Below are positions 32,431-45,142 of a stretch of 64,000 nucleotides of DNA, one piece after another (position 1 is the first letter of the stretch; every line of letters starts with the position of its first letter). This stretch comes from Stratiolaelaps scimitus (Eukaryota; Arthropoda; Arachnida; Mesostigmata; Laelapidae), in the NCBI GenBank assembly GCA_019614645.1, contig JABWDB010000001.1:4526001-4590000 (forward strand), read 5' to 3'. Below the pieces are notes generated by a model. The model saw only the letters and a list, made by a program, of their open reading frames with translations, did no database searches and was not told the DNA's origin. The position numbers and the translations under genes are program-made.

Positions 32431-34399
32431 ATTTTACCTCTGAATGGAGTCTTTTATGTAATGAGTCTTGAACTTCTCATGGCTGACTCACGAGTAAGCG
32501 CAGAATAACGAATGTTTCTACGTCCCATTTTAATTACTTTTCAAGCAAGCAGCTGGATACTAGCAGTAGAAATTTTCGTTTAAACATCGAATTATCGATA
32601 ACACTCATCCGTAGAATACGCCGGATCAACACCGCAGTGAATAATACATGGATAAGGAAATACCCGCAAGGATACTACAATGCTGCATTCGTTGATTCCG
32701 GCTGAATAACTGTATGACCTTTGCATGTTGTTGTTCAGCAGGAAATTGGCGTCTACTAGGGCATTAGTAGAAGTGAATTATTTACGTAACGAGAAAGTCG
32801 ACACACAGATGTTGAATAGGGCAATAAAAAGTGGCGGGACAAACTCTTTATCGAATTGCAACTGCACCGTGAGGTCAATGTAAACACATTGACCATGGCT
32901 TCGAATTAGTCGGTAGCATATTGCTACTTTTTCATCCTGCTGCAACCAGCTAGTCCGGTGCAACTATTTAGCGTTTGTGTCTTCGTGACTACTGTAGTGC
33001 AGGACATAGAGTAGTTGTGCCGGGGGCGGCCCCGCAATAATAGAACGTGTAGCATGTTATCAGTGTATAGCTTAACGTCGCTAACGCTCGGCACAGAGGT
33101 GATATAGCGGTGCCAAACTCGGCTACTTGGTGCCACCGCGCCCGTATGAGCTATCCAAAACAGAGAGAATCCGTGAGCTGAGTGAGGGCCAGGATTCGAC
33201 ACCAAAGAACCAGCCGGCCCAAGTAAGATGTAAGTGGGAGTTCCCCCGCTCGGAGCGCTGTCATCGATCAAAAAATTGGCTTGTGAATAAATCTGAATCG
33301 GTTCATTTCTGATGATTATCAGACTGTTGTGCTGTTTTTCTCTCATGATATTGATAGATTGCCGTCTTGTCGTACGGTAAATTAGTACAATTGTTCTAAA
33401 CATAGGATTATCTATCTTCCCAATTGTATGTAATATGTAGTACTAGGGGTGGATTTTGAAACCGTGAATGAATTCATTGTCTCTATCGCAATGGTTACGT
33501 ACAATGAATGGACACAAAATAGGCATACTTATATTGAAGCTAGCGGATTTTGTAGTTTATATGTCCAATGCAACAGTAAAGCAAAGCATACCCCAGTATA
33601 TAGAGCAAGCCATGCTAAAGGAACATGTTCACCTGCTCTTCGTACCTGTTCGACTCACAAATGAATCACATAAATATAATATATTTACTTCCAGCGGTGC
33701 ACTTAGTTGAGGTGATTACAATCGCAACAACATATTCGACATCCGACATGAGCGGCGACATCCTACATTCAGTATATATCGATTTTCAACACAAAAGTCG
33801 CCGAATTATGCCCCCCACACTGCATCGCGAATTCGACTGACTCTAGTCCCATTAAACTACAAATTTAACCTATAACATATATATATATATATATGTAGCA
33901 TTTTGCTAGCTCGTTGTGCTGCTACAAAAAAAAATATATATATATATTTACGTTTGCACTAGTTTTGTTTATATGGGATAATTCGGAAATGCATGATGAT
34001 GCATATACCTGTTAGATGGTTCATAGCAACACTCATGTGGCACTCACAAAGGCCGCACTAAACCCACTTTCACCTCCCCAGATGGCTCGGAGAGCTTGCA
34101 GAAGTACTTCGAATGTTCCATCCGGGGCAGCATACCGTTAGCCACTAAAGAGGGGCGTCCGATTCAGCTGGTCCGAACCGTTTGCACGATTTGAGACAAG
34201 CCAAGCGTGTACACCGATTTATGACTTTGATATTATCTACTAGTTTTGCCCAAACTGACAACAAGTTGTACACACACACACAATTGTACTTTGGACAGCT
34301 TTCATATCACACATACACATAGAGAGAAAAAGCCACACTATCCTGCCTCATCATAGGATTTTAAGATATTTGCTTCATTTCATCCGGCCCACCCGGCTC
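32431..34399. other. Unassigned DNA with (TA)n
   Basis: No gene recognised. (TA)n occurs at 33877-33894 and about 33936-33949, and a CA run at about 34270-34283. A 159-codon minus-strand frame (32924-33403) has no splice or motif support. Confidence 0.35.
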
Positions 34400-34464
34400 A
34401 TGGTTAGGATGCACCCTCCGCTGGCGGATACTCGAACTCAACAGTGTTTTGCTCTATGGAGCAG
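34400..34464 (+). CDS. Candidate first coding exon
   Basis: ATG at 34400 opens 21 codons (MVRMHPPLADTRTQQCFALW, then Ser) ending at the consensus donor CAG|GTATGT (34465). No upstream promoter feature or linked exon was identified, so the support is a single good donor plus an ATG. Confidence 0.22.
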
Positions 34465-37400
34465 GTATGTGTCTGGGTGTCTACCATCGATCGCAGGGAT
34501 TTGCCACTGCCGGATCGTTTTAGGATCGCGCTGTGAGGTTGGCGAAGAAGAAGTATTCCGCTCCACCGGTTGCAGCCAGAGTGAAAGCTATTCTACCATA
34601 GAGAGCGTCACTACGAGACCAAAGGAGAGTGGGAGAGACAGTTCCGTGCGATTCGCTTTTTTTTTAGACTTCATTGTTCATTGGTGGAAGCGTCTTCTTT
34701 ATGTTATACCTTATGCGAGAGTGCCGCGGTATTCTCCCTGTTTAATGTCGCATCATTGCACTTCTCCAAAAACCAAACGCTCACTCCAATAGAACTTACA
34801 ACAGTTAGCTTGTGAGACCAGGACGACGTACCGGTAATGCTATTAATAGATCGTATCCGTGCGTTATGTGGCCACGTCAGCGAGAAGTTAAACAGGCTTG
34901 TCGCTTGGGATTTTTTTAGATAGCCCGGTTGTATTGTTGCAATGCGAACTATTACGCCAGACAGGCTGAGGTAGCATTTCTTCGACGTGTCTAAGGAAAA
35001 CACGTAGCTATTCGGTGGTGATTTCGCCGTATTTTTACAGCTGCACATCACATTCAACGTGTCTAAGTGGAAAAGGTCGAATTGAATGGGAACAATAGAA
35101 CCAAACGTACCGACTCACCTGTTTGCTTGCGCGTTGTGGCTGGATCATAGAAATTGTTTTGCAAAGCTGTCACTTTACGTTTTCGGATAGAAGTCGCCTA
35201 TTATTTTATTAAATATCTAACGAGAATACTGGAGAAGCACAATATGTTGGAATAGGTCATTTCTACGTAGTGTTTGGAATTCCGTTTAGAAAAACAATTG
35301 CGAACAGCAGCACTTGAATTAGAAGACATGTAGTGTATATTAGTCTGATGAATAACTAATGTCGGTCATCTTTGAAGGTGTGTAGTTTCATTAAAATGAA
35401 TGCTATGGCTTTAAAAATGGGTGGGTGGATTTTTTACTGAATCATTTCCGCAGCAGATGAACTTGTTTGTAGTTTGTCTGGGTGCCTCAAGAGCAGTTTC
35501 AGTACTCATGTTCGTCCTGCAATCGGAAGAGACACGTAGGGGTCAGAGTACCACCTATTCAGATCCATGGAGCACAACCTGCAGGGTAAACGCTCCAAGA
35601 CAGAAGCAGGGTTTCCAAATTGGCTGGATGGCGGATCACCTCCCATAACGAGATGCCTTCCCGCCGCGGGACCTGCTGGCTAATCTGTGGGCGGAACTCA
35701 TAGAAAGCGATAAACACTACATCGATTAAGATCCGTTTTTTCCAAAGATACAGCAATACAGAGTGAGTGCAAAAAACGATATTACTTGTGTCTCAACCCA
35801 ATATATATGTATATATATATACATATACTCTTAACAGGGTCGACTGACCTGAAACGTGATGAGGCTCATAGAACTGTCTGTGGTAAACATATGAAAAACA
35901 GTCAATTGGTCAGGTGGCAAATCAAAGGGACAGACAAACGATGGTTCCCATGTCCAAGGACGAACTGTACAGCAATTATTATATTTATCATCTTGTGTAT
36001 TATCTTGATGATCCAATCCCCACCTCCAACCACTATGGAACAGGTAGCATTACCTGTTTGATGGTCACTATCCATCGAGAAATATGACTGGAAATGCACT
36101 ACAAACTGTGACCACTATGATTTTTCTTGAAAAAGAGGAAATTTCCTTTAAACGCACAGACACCACCGAAGAGGCATTCCAATCCCCATAGAAAGTGGGC
36201 CGATCCAGCGCAGGTTTGTCGTTGATGACAAAACGCCTCTACCTGCTAAAACAGTGCTGCTGAGAGAGTCCTATCCCTTCCCAAGATTGTGCCCACTATC
36301 CTGAACCTATGATACTAGCGCGCGGTGGCAGTACCAGCAAAAATCGGCCCTGGTCACCCGCAATCGTTCACACCTTCAGAAATCTTTTCAATGCAGCGTT
36401 TCCGCTGAGCTCACAACGACTATTTGGGTAAATGTAACGAACATTACGGATAGCTTTTAATAGAGGGGGAATTTTGATGAATTCAGTCAAAATTATCCAT
36501 CTCGAACGGCCCACGTATAATTTTTGAAAACATTCTATCCCAGCGAGAAACTTGCGAGAATGAGCAGAAGTGTGATCATTACTGGTTTTTATATTTGGCA
36601 CCGCTAAGGTCCCATGCCCCCTGTCTCGTTTTTATCTTCCGCTACTACCGCCTAAGATCAAAGGAGACTTTAAATAGCTACGCGAGGCCTTCTTGTCATG
36701 CACTGACATAGTGGTTTAGGCTGGCCGGAAAGTACTGTATGATATGTGCCCGTGGTCGGCTCCCCGAACCCAGTGATATGGGTGTTGCCGCTTAAGGCCA
36801 CATTTTTTGGTTGCGCAGGGAGCTTGTTCAATCAGATGTGCAGGACTGAACCAGCCAGCTGGGGAAGGGTCGACTCGCTGTAAAACTCGTTGTCCCGTTA
36901 TCTCAACTTGGGGTGGGATTTTAGAGTGTGCCTTATACTGTGGGACACTAACCTTTACCAAAAGAGCTCAAGGAGGAATCCTAGTGGAAGCTCTTACGGA
37001 CGAGCGAATATTTCTTCCCATATTCCAACACCCCATACTCAATGTTAAGATACAGTCAAAATGTCTGCAACCCTAACTTAATGTATAGGATAGTCAAGAT
37101 CTCATGTGTCCATAACTTTTTCGTCACTTTTTCCTCCATATCGAAGTCCCTCCTCCTTAAATACCCTGATCTAAAGCAGGGGTATTTATTAATCTGATCT
37201 CAAATCAGCCTCTCCAATTCTTCATCTCAGTGTGAATCTGACATGTCAGGTATCACATGTTTTGAGTGGACCCATTCATTCGGTTACCCCATTTTGAGAG
37301 CCGACCATACTCAGCTTCTTTGCGCTTGACAATCAATATGTGTCCACACTGTACAGGTTTGTGGATAATAAAATCCGACATTCAGCTGACGAGGGTGTTG

Positions 37401-39970
37401 GTTCCACGGTCCGAATCTTCGCAGCACAAAATTGGGCCTTTTAACCGAGCTCGATCATTTGCCCTTGCAATGTTTAATGCAACACAATTTAGCATGCTTC
37501 TGCCGACGACGACAAGCAAAGCAATTTTAGTCCTAAAAGCATCTGAGGCTGACCTGAGACTGTATGGTTCATTGCGAAACCAAATTAAATGTTTCCACAG
37601 GCTAACTTATTCACAGATGGAAGGACTAGCGCGTATAGACAGCGTACACCCCCCATACTAAACAAGACAGATCCCCTACGCAACGCAACGACGGCTCGTA
37701 CTTGGATCGGCCTTTATGAGTGTCCGTTTCCGTGTCGCAACCCTTAGCAATGACTCGTCTATGACAAATTTTATGACGTATGGCCTTCTTCAAGAATACA
37801 AATCGCACTAAGATCTACCAACCGAACAACTGTAATGTTGAATCGTGCCAGTCGCTGATCTATCGAGACCACGCCCAAAGAGCTCGACCAGCCTCACAAG
37901 GTCGACAGCTCTACCAGGGCAAGCCAACGAAGGAGAGACCGTTCGGACGAAAAGACCGACGAGTCCCCGATGCTTCTGATCTTTTCGTCCCTGCTGTACG
38001 TCCTATTATGGATGTTGGGGGTTCATAGGTCTGGCCTGCTGGCTGGCTGGCTCACTGACTGACTGACTGCCTGCCACTGATTTGAGTTGGGTTCGACAGT
38101 TTCCAATTCAATTAAGGGAAGTGAATTCCTAGTGGTGTCGAGAAGGATTAGTAATCGATGCGTCAAGATCAGCGGAGGCTCGCTGTAGTGTTGACCGCGC
38201 ATTCTCTGATTTGTCTTCTTCAGGGCAGGACCAGCAACAGAGACGTGTTGCAAGTAAATCTCAGGGGTCACCAGACAACCTTTGTGAAACTTGTTTCCAA
38301 TTCAATTAAGGCAAGTAATACCTGGTCTGGATCGGCAAGGTCTGCTGGTCTGACTGTGGAAAACAATAGACACGGATTCGTGCAGCATGCAGAATGAGTG
38401 CGGCCTCTCAGCGTATCGGAAAAAAAAATGTCTATTTTTTATCCTGTTTCTCTACGCTGTGGAAGACAATTGCCTTGTAGTAGATACTTATGCGGAATCC
38501 ATAGAGAAACGATGGCTTTAAGACAACCTATTGCTTCTCAAATCTCACCTGTATGTGATGCCTCATCCTGACGACGTCCTCGAGATTATGTCTGCATCCT
38601 TCAATCGCAAAACCCGCATACGCGGCATAAAGCACGCTAATTAGCAGGTGCATTTAGTATGACTACATTTTCGAGACCTTGTTCAGTCAAAAAATGCCCA
38701 ATTGACATGTTGTACGTTCATGATTTGTAAGATACCGCAGCATCTGCACAGCTGGGGTTTGAGTACCTCGATTAAACAATCAACGAGAATCCCAAAGGTA
38801 CCCGCTGCATGTGGCGCACTCTAACGTAATTCAGAATCAGTGATTGGCTAGTACTTGTGTGACCACGAAATTCGCTACGTAAATATCACCGCCTAATTGG
38901 GTTTAAATTGATACTATAAATTATTAAATGTTATTGCCCTCTTCTCTCATACAGGTACATAGAGCATCGAAAAGAACTTTAGCTTAAATAGCTTTATAGA
39001 CCATTGAGACTGCTCACACTTAAAACGAACGTCCGGTTGCAAGCGTCCACTGGAGCGAGTTCATTCTCATGAAAGGAAATTACCGTCGAGCCATCTTCAT
39101 TATAGATTTTTATGCATGCCGCTTCCTCCATTAAGCCGCTATAAAGCAAATCTCAGAGCGCGTCCTCACGTTTGCGCGGCCAGCTCGGTTGGGCAACGAC
39201 CCTGAAGTCTTCATTATGTACAGGACCTCTCTCTCTCTCTCTGTCTCACCACCTCTGAGCGATAATCCCAGACAGACCCTTCCAGTCGTCGCACTGCCAA
39301 CCAATTGGTTGGTATCGTCTTGCATTTGTATGACTGTATTATTGCCCGCCGCAGTCTGTCTTCAACTCTCAAAGGCCCCAAAATTGTAAGGGAGAATTCA
39401 CAATACATCTAGGCAGAAAGTGGATCGTCTATTTTTGGTCGACCCCGCAATGGCCCCGTTTTTTTATTGGAGTTCTGCCAATTTTAGTTATGACAAGAGC
39501 TTCGTTAACATGTAGCGTGGGGAAACGTGCATTTACCCATAATGTTGGTTAGCAGATTGTGCTTATAGCATTCCATCAAGATATCTGTAGTATCCTTTCG
39601 AAACGATCACCAATTAAGTCAAAAGTCCGTCTCAATTATTTTGAAAGCTTCCTTAGATTTGTGCGTTTGAACGCTAGCTATATTACTCGTATATTGCAGC
39701 TGTACTTTATGACGTACGTAACAATTGTTTCCTAAGTAATCTCTCGGGAAGCTATCTGGGTAATGTTCATAGAATTAAAATAGAAACCAAAATATATTTA
39801 TCGTTAATGGCATATCCTTATCGAGGTATTTGCGGACTTAAGCCAGTTCGGCCAAAAGGGCCAACTACACGATCCACTATTTGTGTTCCATAGAGCGCTA
39901 CGAAGTAATGAACCTTAGATACCAAGCACCATACTAGCTTGAGCAATTTAGCATAGACACTTGCGTAGAA

Positions 39971-39974
<4 letters not shown>
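34465..39974. other. Long unassigned stretch
   Basis: No family recognised over 5.5 kb. Seen: TA-rich patch about 35800-35826; an 89-codon plus frame at 36807-37076, a 131-codon plus frame at 37266-37661 and an 82-codon plus frame at 37780-38028, all without paired splice sites; compound tetranucleotide repeat GGCT/GACT/GCCT at about 38037-38075; (CT)n at 39227-39242. Most likely intergenic or intronic. Confidence 0.4.

Positions 39975-40008
<34 letters not shown>
39975..40008. repeat. (TA)n microsatellite
   Basis: Pure TA run of about 16 units. Confidence 0.94.
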
Positions 40009-40319
40009 TAATATGTACATTTCTACAACGATAATTTCCAGAATCAAACGAATAGTGACGAAGCTTTATTTAAGCACACCTGGCGTTACCTACTTCAGTG
40101 GGTTAATCGAACTAGCCCAAGGTTGCTTCGATCCTAAACTATGCAGATTGATAGCAGACCCGCCTTGCTCTACACGAAACCAGAGGGTAATTAAAAATAA
40201 GTAAGTGATTTAAACGCGAAAAAAATCGGCGCTTGATGACACAAATATGATAGCACGCGCCGATGTTATATAGCCTGTTTAATTGCTATTATTATTGCGT
40301 TACAATGTCTAATACCTAT

Positions 40320-40683
40320 CTGAGCTGTCGAACGATGAGGAACCGGAGATCACTGGAGGTCCAAGCGGCACCAGCTCTCGGGTGGCTCTCAATAGAGTCT
40401 GTGTCTGGAGTCTTCGTCGTCGCCCGGTCGATCGACACACGGGCCAATGGGAGGACAGCGCCCCCCCCCCAAGCTTCGGTGTACGTTTTCGAGGACGCCC
40501 CTTCGGAAGAGAGTTCGACTCACCAAGAGACCATCTGCGAACGTCTATTTACGTGTCGGGGATAGGGAATGGCCCGCCGGACAACTGACCGTCCGGCCGG
40601 ATGTTCGTGCCAGCCATTGTGAGTGTCACTTGGCTCCGGGTTCGGGATCCGACTTGGGGGGGGGTAGTGTGTTATCCATATAG
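40320..40683 (+). other. GC-rich block open in all plus frames
   Basis: All three plus-strand frames are open for 68-100 codons across this GC-rich, CpG-containing block, with poly-C at about 40461-40470 and poly-G at about 40658-40664. This looks like UTR, promoter or first-exon sequence, but no frame has better support than the others. Confidence 0.35.
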
Positions 40684-40944
40684 AAGCGTCCACATGGGAC
40701 CTGCTTTCAGTAATAGCTCTCGCTAGTAGCATGGCATGGCTCTATAATCTAATAGACAGGAAGAGAGGCAGAGATCAAGAATGGCGGGGGCCGGGGGCTA
40801 AAAACGAGGAGCCGTCCTCTTGCCCAAAGATCACTTTTTGATGATAGGATTGATGAACACCGAACAGCGAAATTGATTTAACTTAATCAGTATCTGCCAC
40901 CGATCTTCGAATCGTAGGTGCAAGAAGCAGTACTATGTTATCGG

Positions 40945-40948
40945 CTTT

Positions 40949-40984
<36 letters not shown>
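40945..40984. repeat. (CA)n(TA)n compound microsatellite
   Basis: A short CA run followed by a TA run of about 13 units. Confidence 0.9.
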
Positions 40985-40989
<5 letters not shown>

Positions 40990-41705
40990 TATATATATTT
41001 AACAATTTATCGGGTTGGCATGTCGCTAATATATTAGTAATGACCATCATGGTCAATAGGAGGCTATGAACGCTGTGAAACGGCCAGATTGAACGCATCG
41101 TAATGTTCATTAAAAGTTAGAAACATCTTGGCAGACCTTTTGTATAGATCTGCGTGCGCAGCGATAGACATTCTGATCAGAGAATACTTGCCTGGTCTGT
41201 TGAATCGATATTTTTCTTCACGTACGTTGTATTATATTATGTCGCCGACTAGATTGGAGACAGCTGACGGCAACTCACAACGATTCGAAGTTAGTCATTT
41301 TACTTATTAATTCATATTTTTTGATAAATCTACAAGTTTTTGACACGAGTATCTGACTAGTTCAATGTGTGTGTGTGTGTAACCACAATTGACTTTACTA
41401 TATATGATATTCTTCGCACGTATAGTCGCACGAGAAATTGTTTTTACTTTTTCGTTGGGCAGCAAAGGTTCCAAAACGTCAGCTACACGCTGGCAGCTCA
41501 CTAGTTAAGTATTATATTTGTCAACTTTCTCTCGGAGTGTTCTGATTCTTTGCAATATAAATTGTTCTTTCTCCACGGTTGCTTTCTTATTGCAAGCTAG
41601 CAAGCACCTTCATTATTGGCGTGCCCGCGAAGGCCAAAAACTCGAATTCTAAATTCGCAACCATCCAACGGTGGTGGTTTTGAGAGATAAATGCTGGCCT
41701 TGAGA

Positions 41706-41736
41706 GGTAGCTAGCTAGCTAGCTACCTACCTACCT
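41706..41736. repeat. TAGC tetranucleotide palindrome
   Basis: GGTAGCTAGCTAGCTAGCTA followed by CC is a perfect 22-bp palindrome (41706-41727), followed by three TACC/CTAC units. Confidence 0.93.
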
Positions 41737-41851
41737 TCCATGCACTTATTATTATACTTTGCAAAAGATTAAACGCTGCCCATCTAAAAAGGCTCCTTAT
41801 ATTATACATAAATTCTTTCCCATAACAAGTAGAACTTAGGTAAGTAGGCTG

Positions 41852-41886
<35 letters not shown>

Positions 41887-41896
41887 CGCGTCAAAA
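41852..41896. repeat. (TA)n joined to a Tc1-terminus-like 12-mer
   Basis: A TA run of about 16 units (41852-41884) is followed directly by AGCGCGTCAAAA (41885-41896). This 12-mer is identical to positions 2-13 of the Tc1-like element's left end at 10864. Similarity stops after it. Confidence 0.7.
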
Positions 41897-42299
41897 CCAG
41901 AAAAAATCACCCTAGAGTCCGTGTGTATGCACACTTAGTGTAAGCACTCACGTTCACGTCATTGCTCAGCCAGTGAACGCGCGCGCTCAGGATAGACCCT
42001 GATATATCCCATCGTACGGTTTCAGTTCTTCCACGTATGCTAGCTAATAGATAGGCAAAAAAGAGAGCGATGCGAATGTTCACCGTTGCGGTGAGATTTT
42101 CTCTCGAAACATCTCTCCCGCGGCTTAGCGGAATAATAGCGTGCGTCAGAACCACGAGACTCGTCTGTATCTCCCTCTCTCAAGTCGCTACCCGCCTGGC
42201 CAATGACAAAACTACTAAAAACCTGGTCTAAATAACCTGCGGGTATGTTCACATACATATTGTGCGCGTAGGCGCAATATCATCGTGCTAAGACTAAGA

Positions 42300-42375
42300 G
42301 GCGTTCGGGCTGACTCTCAGCCAACATTTAACGTCCACGATACAACTGCTTTTAGCATTGCTTCGTAATATCATT
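42300..42375 (-). repeat. SINE family A, 3' part
   Basis: On the minus strand: ACGAAGCAATGCTAAAAGCA, then GTGGACGTTAAATGTTGGCT and the perfect stem-loop at 42308-42322. It shares long identical runs with 26460-26520. Confidence 0.85.
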
Positions 42376-42722
42376 GTGCTATTTCCCCCCTCAAATAAAT
42401 GATCTATAATTCCAATTGTTATTTACCAAACATAGATAAACGTGTGAGGCGACTTCGGCCGGATCTGACCTAGATATGGAATTGTCGTTGAACTTGATTG
42501 TAATAATATTAGCTATAATCGCGGTGAATGGCGTTTGCACCCTCACCCGTTTCGAAACATGTATGTGCATTTTTGAAGGTATCATGACATAGCCCTTTGT
42601 TGTATTATTATGATTAGACAAATACGCGCAGGTTATGACACAGTCACTTTGGCTCGAAGACACAGGTTACTTGTAATCAAGATTATATGTTTTTAAAGCT
42701 AGAGTCGATTGTCACGGTTTAG

Positions 42723-42765
42723 CGTGCTGTTGCATCGGGCTATCCGAGATTATTATGGTGATTAT
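42723..42765 (+). CDS. Candidate exon a of a plus-strand gene, unknown protein
   Basis: CACGGTTTAG (to 42722) precedes a 43-bp segment, with one leading base then VLLHRAIRDYYGDY, ending at GTAAGC (42766) in phase 0. It would join in phase with the exon at 43322. The acceptor is weak. The frame stays open for a further 138 codons past the donor (to 43179), so intron retention or a different structure is possible. Confidence 0.27.
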
Positions 42766-43321
42766 GTAAGCACAGCTTATAACAACGTAGTTCACCATAA
42801 AGTCGTATCTATGGGCGAGAGATATGCATGCCCACGAAGTTCCATCGGTATTGAATTAGACTTCTGCGAATTGTTTATTCACAGCGGATCTAAGGTAGTT
42901 GTAGAAACTCAATTCAAGACATTTCCATCTTGTCAGATGAACATAAGGTCACGTACGGTAGAGTCTCCAATAAGCGCTACAAAGTACTACAAAGTCTATC
43001 CACGGTCATTCCTATTCCATATAACGTATAACCAGAAAACTCTCCTTTGCAGGCAAAGTGGAACCCTACATAGGATCTCACTCTGCCCTACCAAGCTCAC
43101 CAAGAACAGCAGGCGTTTTTATCATGGGTCCGAAGGGCTTTTATTTGCCTCGACTTTTACCGGCATAGGGGCCGCCTAGACTTGGTGTGCCTTGTGTCGT
43201 TCTTCCGTAATGTTTGGTAGCTCGACCCCCTGCACTGAGCGCTCATGCGCTTTCTTGCTATTGCGATGACAATCCAATGTACCTTACATTGAGCTGCCTT
43301 GATGCCATATCTCACCTTCAG

Positions 43322-43394
43322 GCGAAACGACTGACGAAAGTCGGGATAAATACAGATCTTGCGGAACACGTGTTTTCCTGTGCCTACCCAAAAG
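43322..43394 (+). CDS. Candidate exon b of the plus-strand gene, unknown protein
   Basis: A pyrimidine-rich acceptor, ATATCTCACCTTCAG (to 43321), and a consensus donor, AAAAG|GTAAGT (43395), bound a 73-bp exon. The frame reads AKRLTKVGINTDLAEHVFSC, then AYPK, and leaves one base (phase 1). Both splice sites are strong, the best pair in the window. The next acceptor, at 43995, has the complementary phase. No family is recognised. Confidence 0.5.
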
Positions 43395-43995
43395 GTAAGT
43401 GTTGTTCCTACAATTTTAGTATTTGATGCCCTTAGTAGTCGCAGCCGTGACACACTCCGTGACATTCTCTTGTCCTACTGGCCAAATGAATTGCAATACC
43501 TGGAGCTATGTGCGTGTACACTCATGGGCATGGCGGAGGCTGTGCTAAAATGAGGCAATTTTCTACGACTCGTTTCAAGGCAAAATTGGCCCCCTCTCTC
43601 TGTGGCTTTGTTCCTGATACAAGAGTTCGCTGCCTATTATACAGTGCAATGTTAAGAGCTGAATAAAGGCACTTAATAGAAGGGCGGCGTTATACCTTTT
43701 ATCAGCAATGCTTACATCAGCGTGAGGCTAAGCGTCAAAGACTTCCAGGGAAGGATTTAGAGTCCGCGAACGCCAAACACCCGTACCAAGCAAGATAACG
43801 GTGACAGCCCAGTTCATGGCTGAGCAGAATCTAGACACCCCCAGACATTTACAACAGCAAGTGTTGTTACACGTTGTAACGAGCTAAATATTGTGAAAGA
43901 CTAGGCCGTTGATATGAGGCTGGCTATTGACGGTCTTTGATATCAAAACCACGCCCTAATAGGTAACATTTTACTATATTCTATTTTCCAACCAG

Positions 43996-44031
43996 TGTGC
44001 TATAATTCCTCACTGCAGCAACGTGGATCTG
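43996..44031 (+). CDS. Candidate exon c of the plus-strand gene
   Basis: After TCTATTTTCCAACCAG (to 43995) the frame continues in phase from exon b: VCYNSSLQQRGS, then a Gly/Pro/Ser-rich run through GMGTPGMDEVYAKRSPFSP. The frame is open to 44213. A phase-compatible donor GTATGG at 44032 gives a 36-bp exon. Other donors at 44058 or 44112 would give longer versions but do not match the phase of exon d. The low-complexity, Gln-containing composition is like disordered regions of regulatory proteins; that is only an impression. Confidence 0.35.
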
Positions 44032-44842
44032 GTATGGGAACACCAGGCATGGACGAGGTTTATGCAAAGCGTTCTCCCTTCTCCCCAGCAACTACTCGGG
44101 GCGCATACAAAGTATTTTGTACGAACTTTCGGTGTGCGTTGGTTGTCATCGGCCCTGCTGTCTTGTCCGATCTGACACTCTTTCTATCTGCTTTCTATTA
44201 TACCTGCATTTAGTTGTTGTTTTTATTTATGCAAATACTAGCATAGCGGGAGATGATTAATCGATGTCAATATTATTCAATTCGTTCATATATAAATAAA
44301 AGTGAAAAGCATTTTTGCGAAGATACTTTAGACGAACGTGGTCTGCATCAAAACGAGAGCTATGTTACCCAAGATTACAAGGTGCTGCTTTGCTCACCGA
44401 AGACAGTGGATCAATCTTAAAAGTTCGAATCGACTTTGCGTAGATTTCGGTGGGGCAGATCGCTGGCAGTTTGTATTATGTATGACAGTAATGCTTTGAG
44501 GGCGGGCCGAAAACGAAAACCTTCTTACTTTAGAAGCAGAACTGGCTTACATACGATCTATAATAATAATAATAATACAATGCTTGTATTGTTACCGACC
44601 GCAGTCGTTTCTGTCTCTCTGCTTATTTCATTATTCAGGGTATAGCCAGCCCGACATGTTCCTCTAAAGGAGAGCGTAATGACCCCTCTTGAAGTAAAAT
44701 GCTTCCACAAATCCTTACCATGCGCCAGAACGGAGCCAGCTGGTTTTGACTGGGGAGTCACGCTTCTACGAAATCATTCTTGCACACTGCTCTGAGACGT
44801 CTGTGCATTCGTGTGCTAAGGATTGCGCCAATTTTGCGACAG

Positions 44843-44960
44843 ACGTCTGCCCCGATAACACACCTTCATTTAATTTATACTCGTCTCAACTATACCCCCG
44901 TCTCGATTTAAGGCAACAATGGCCCATGTCGCAACAACCGCAAATGGCAATGAGAGCAAA
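44843..44960 (+). CDS. Candidate exon d of the plus-strand gene
   Basis: CCAATTTTGCGACAG (to 44842) precedes a 118-bp exon. It reads VCPDNTPSFNLYSSQLYPRL and then RQQWPMSQQPQMAMRA, ending at AAA|GTGAGC (44961) in phase 2. It needs a phase-1 entry, which the 44032 donor provides. A 73-nt intron leads to the next acceptor at 45033. Gln/Met/Pro-rich composition. Confidence 0.45.
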
Positions 44961-45033
44961 GTGAGCAATCTGTAAGAATAAGCGTATATAGTGCCACATC
45001 GATCATTTACATTTCGGTTTACTTTTGTTTTAG

Positions 45034-45142
45034 AACAAGCACCCATATAGCTCCCCGTGTGCGTGTGCGCTCTTTTGAAAGATGGTATACTCTCTATTCA
45101 AGATGGAGTCGATATTCGTCATCGCATTCATTGGCTCGGTAG
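45034..45142 (+). CDS. Candidate terminal exon e of the plus-strand gene
   Basis: A strong pyrimidine tract, GGTTTACTTTTGTTTTAG (to 45033), is followed in the phase left by exon d. The frame reads TSTHIAPRVRVRSFERWYTL, then an Arg/Ser/Tyr-rich end, to TAG at 45140-45142. The product's tail would be basic and aromatic. Exons b to e together give about 110 residues. An upstream start was not identified. Confidence 0.42.

Noticed and set aside
32924..33403. 159-codon minus-strand frame
   Set aside because: No ATG/splice support, and part of it resembles the 55.8 kb frame, suggesting repeat-derived sequence.
35344..35380. CTGATGA core resembling a hammerhead ribozyme
   Set aside because: No GAAA after a closable stem II and no stem I/III pairing could be drawn.
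37266..37661. 131-codon plus-strand frame
   Set aside because: Starts at GTG, with no good splice sites, no motif and no clear codon bias.
37947..37993. Hairpin GGACGAAAAGA / TCTTTTCGTCC with internal GACGAGTCC, hammerhead-like pieces
   Set aside because: The conserved pieces are in the wrong order and CTGANGA is absent. It is a simple 11-bp hairpin.
43395..43419. Apparent 25-bp intron (GTAAGT..TTTTAG)
   Set aside because: Too short for normal splicing in animals. A downstream acceptor at 43995 with matching phase is more plausible.
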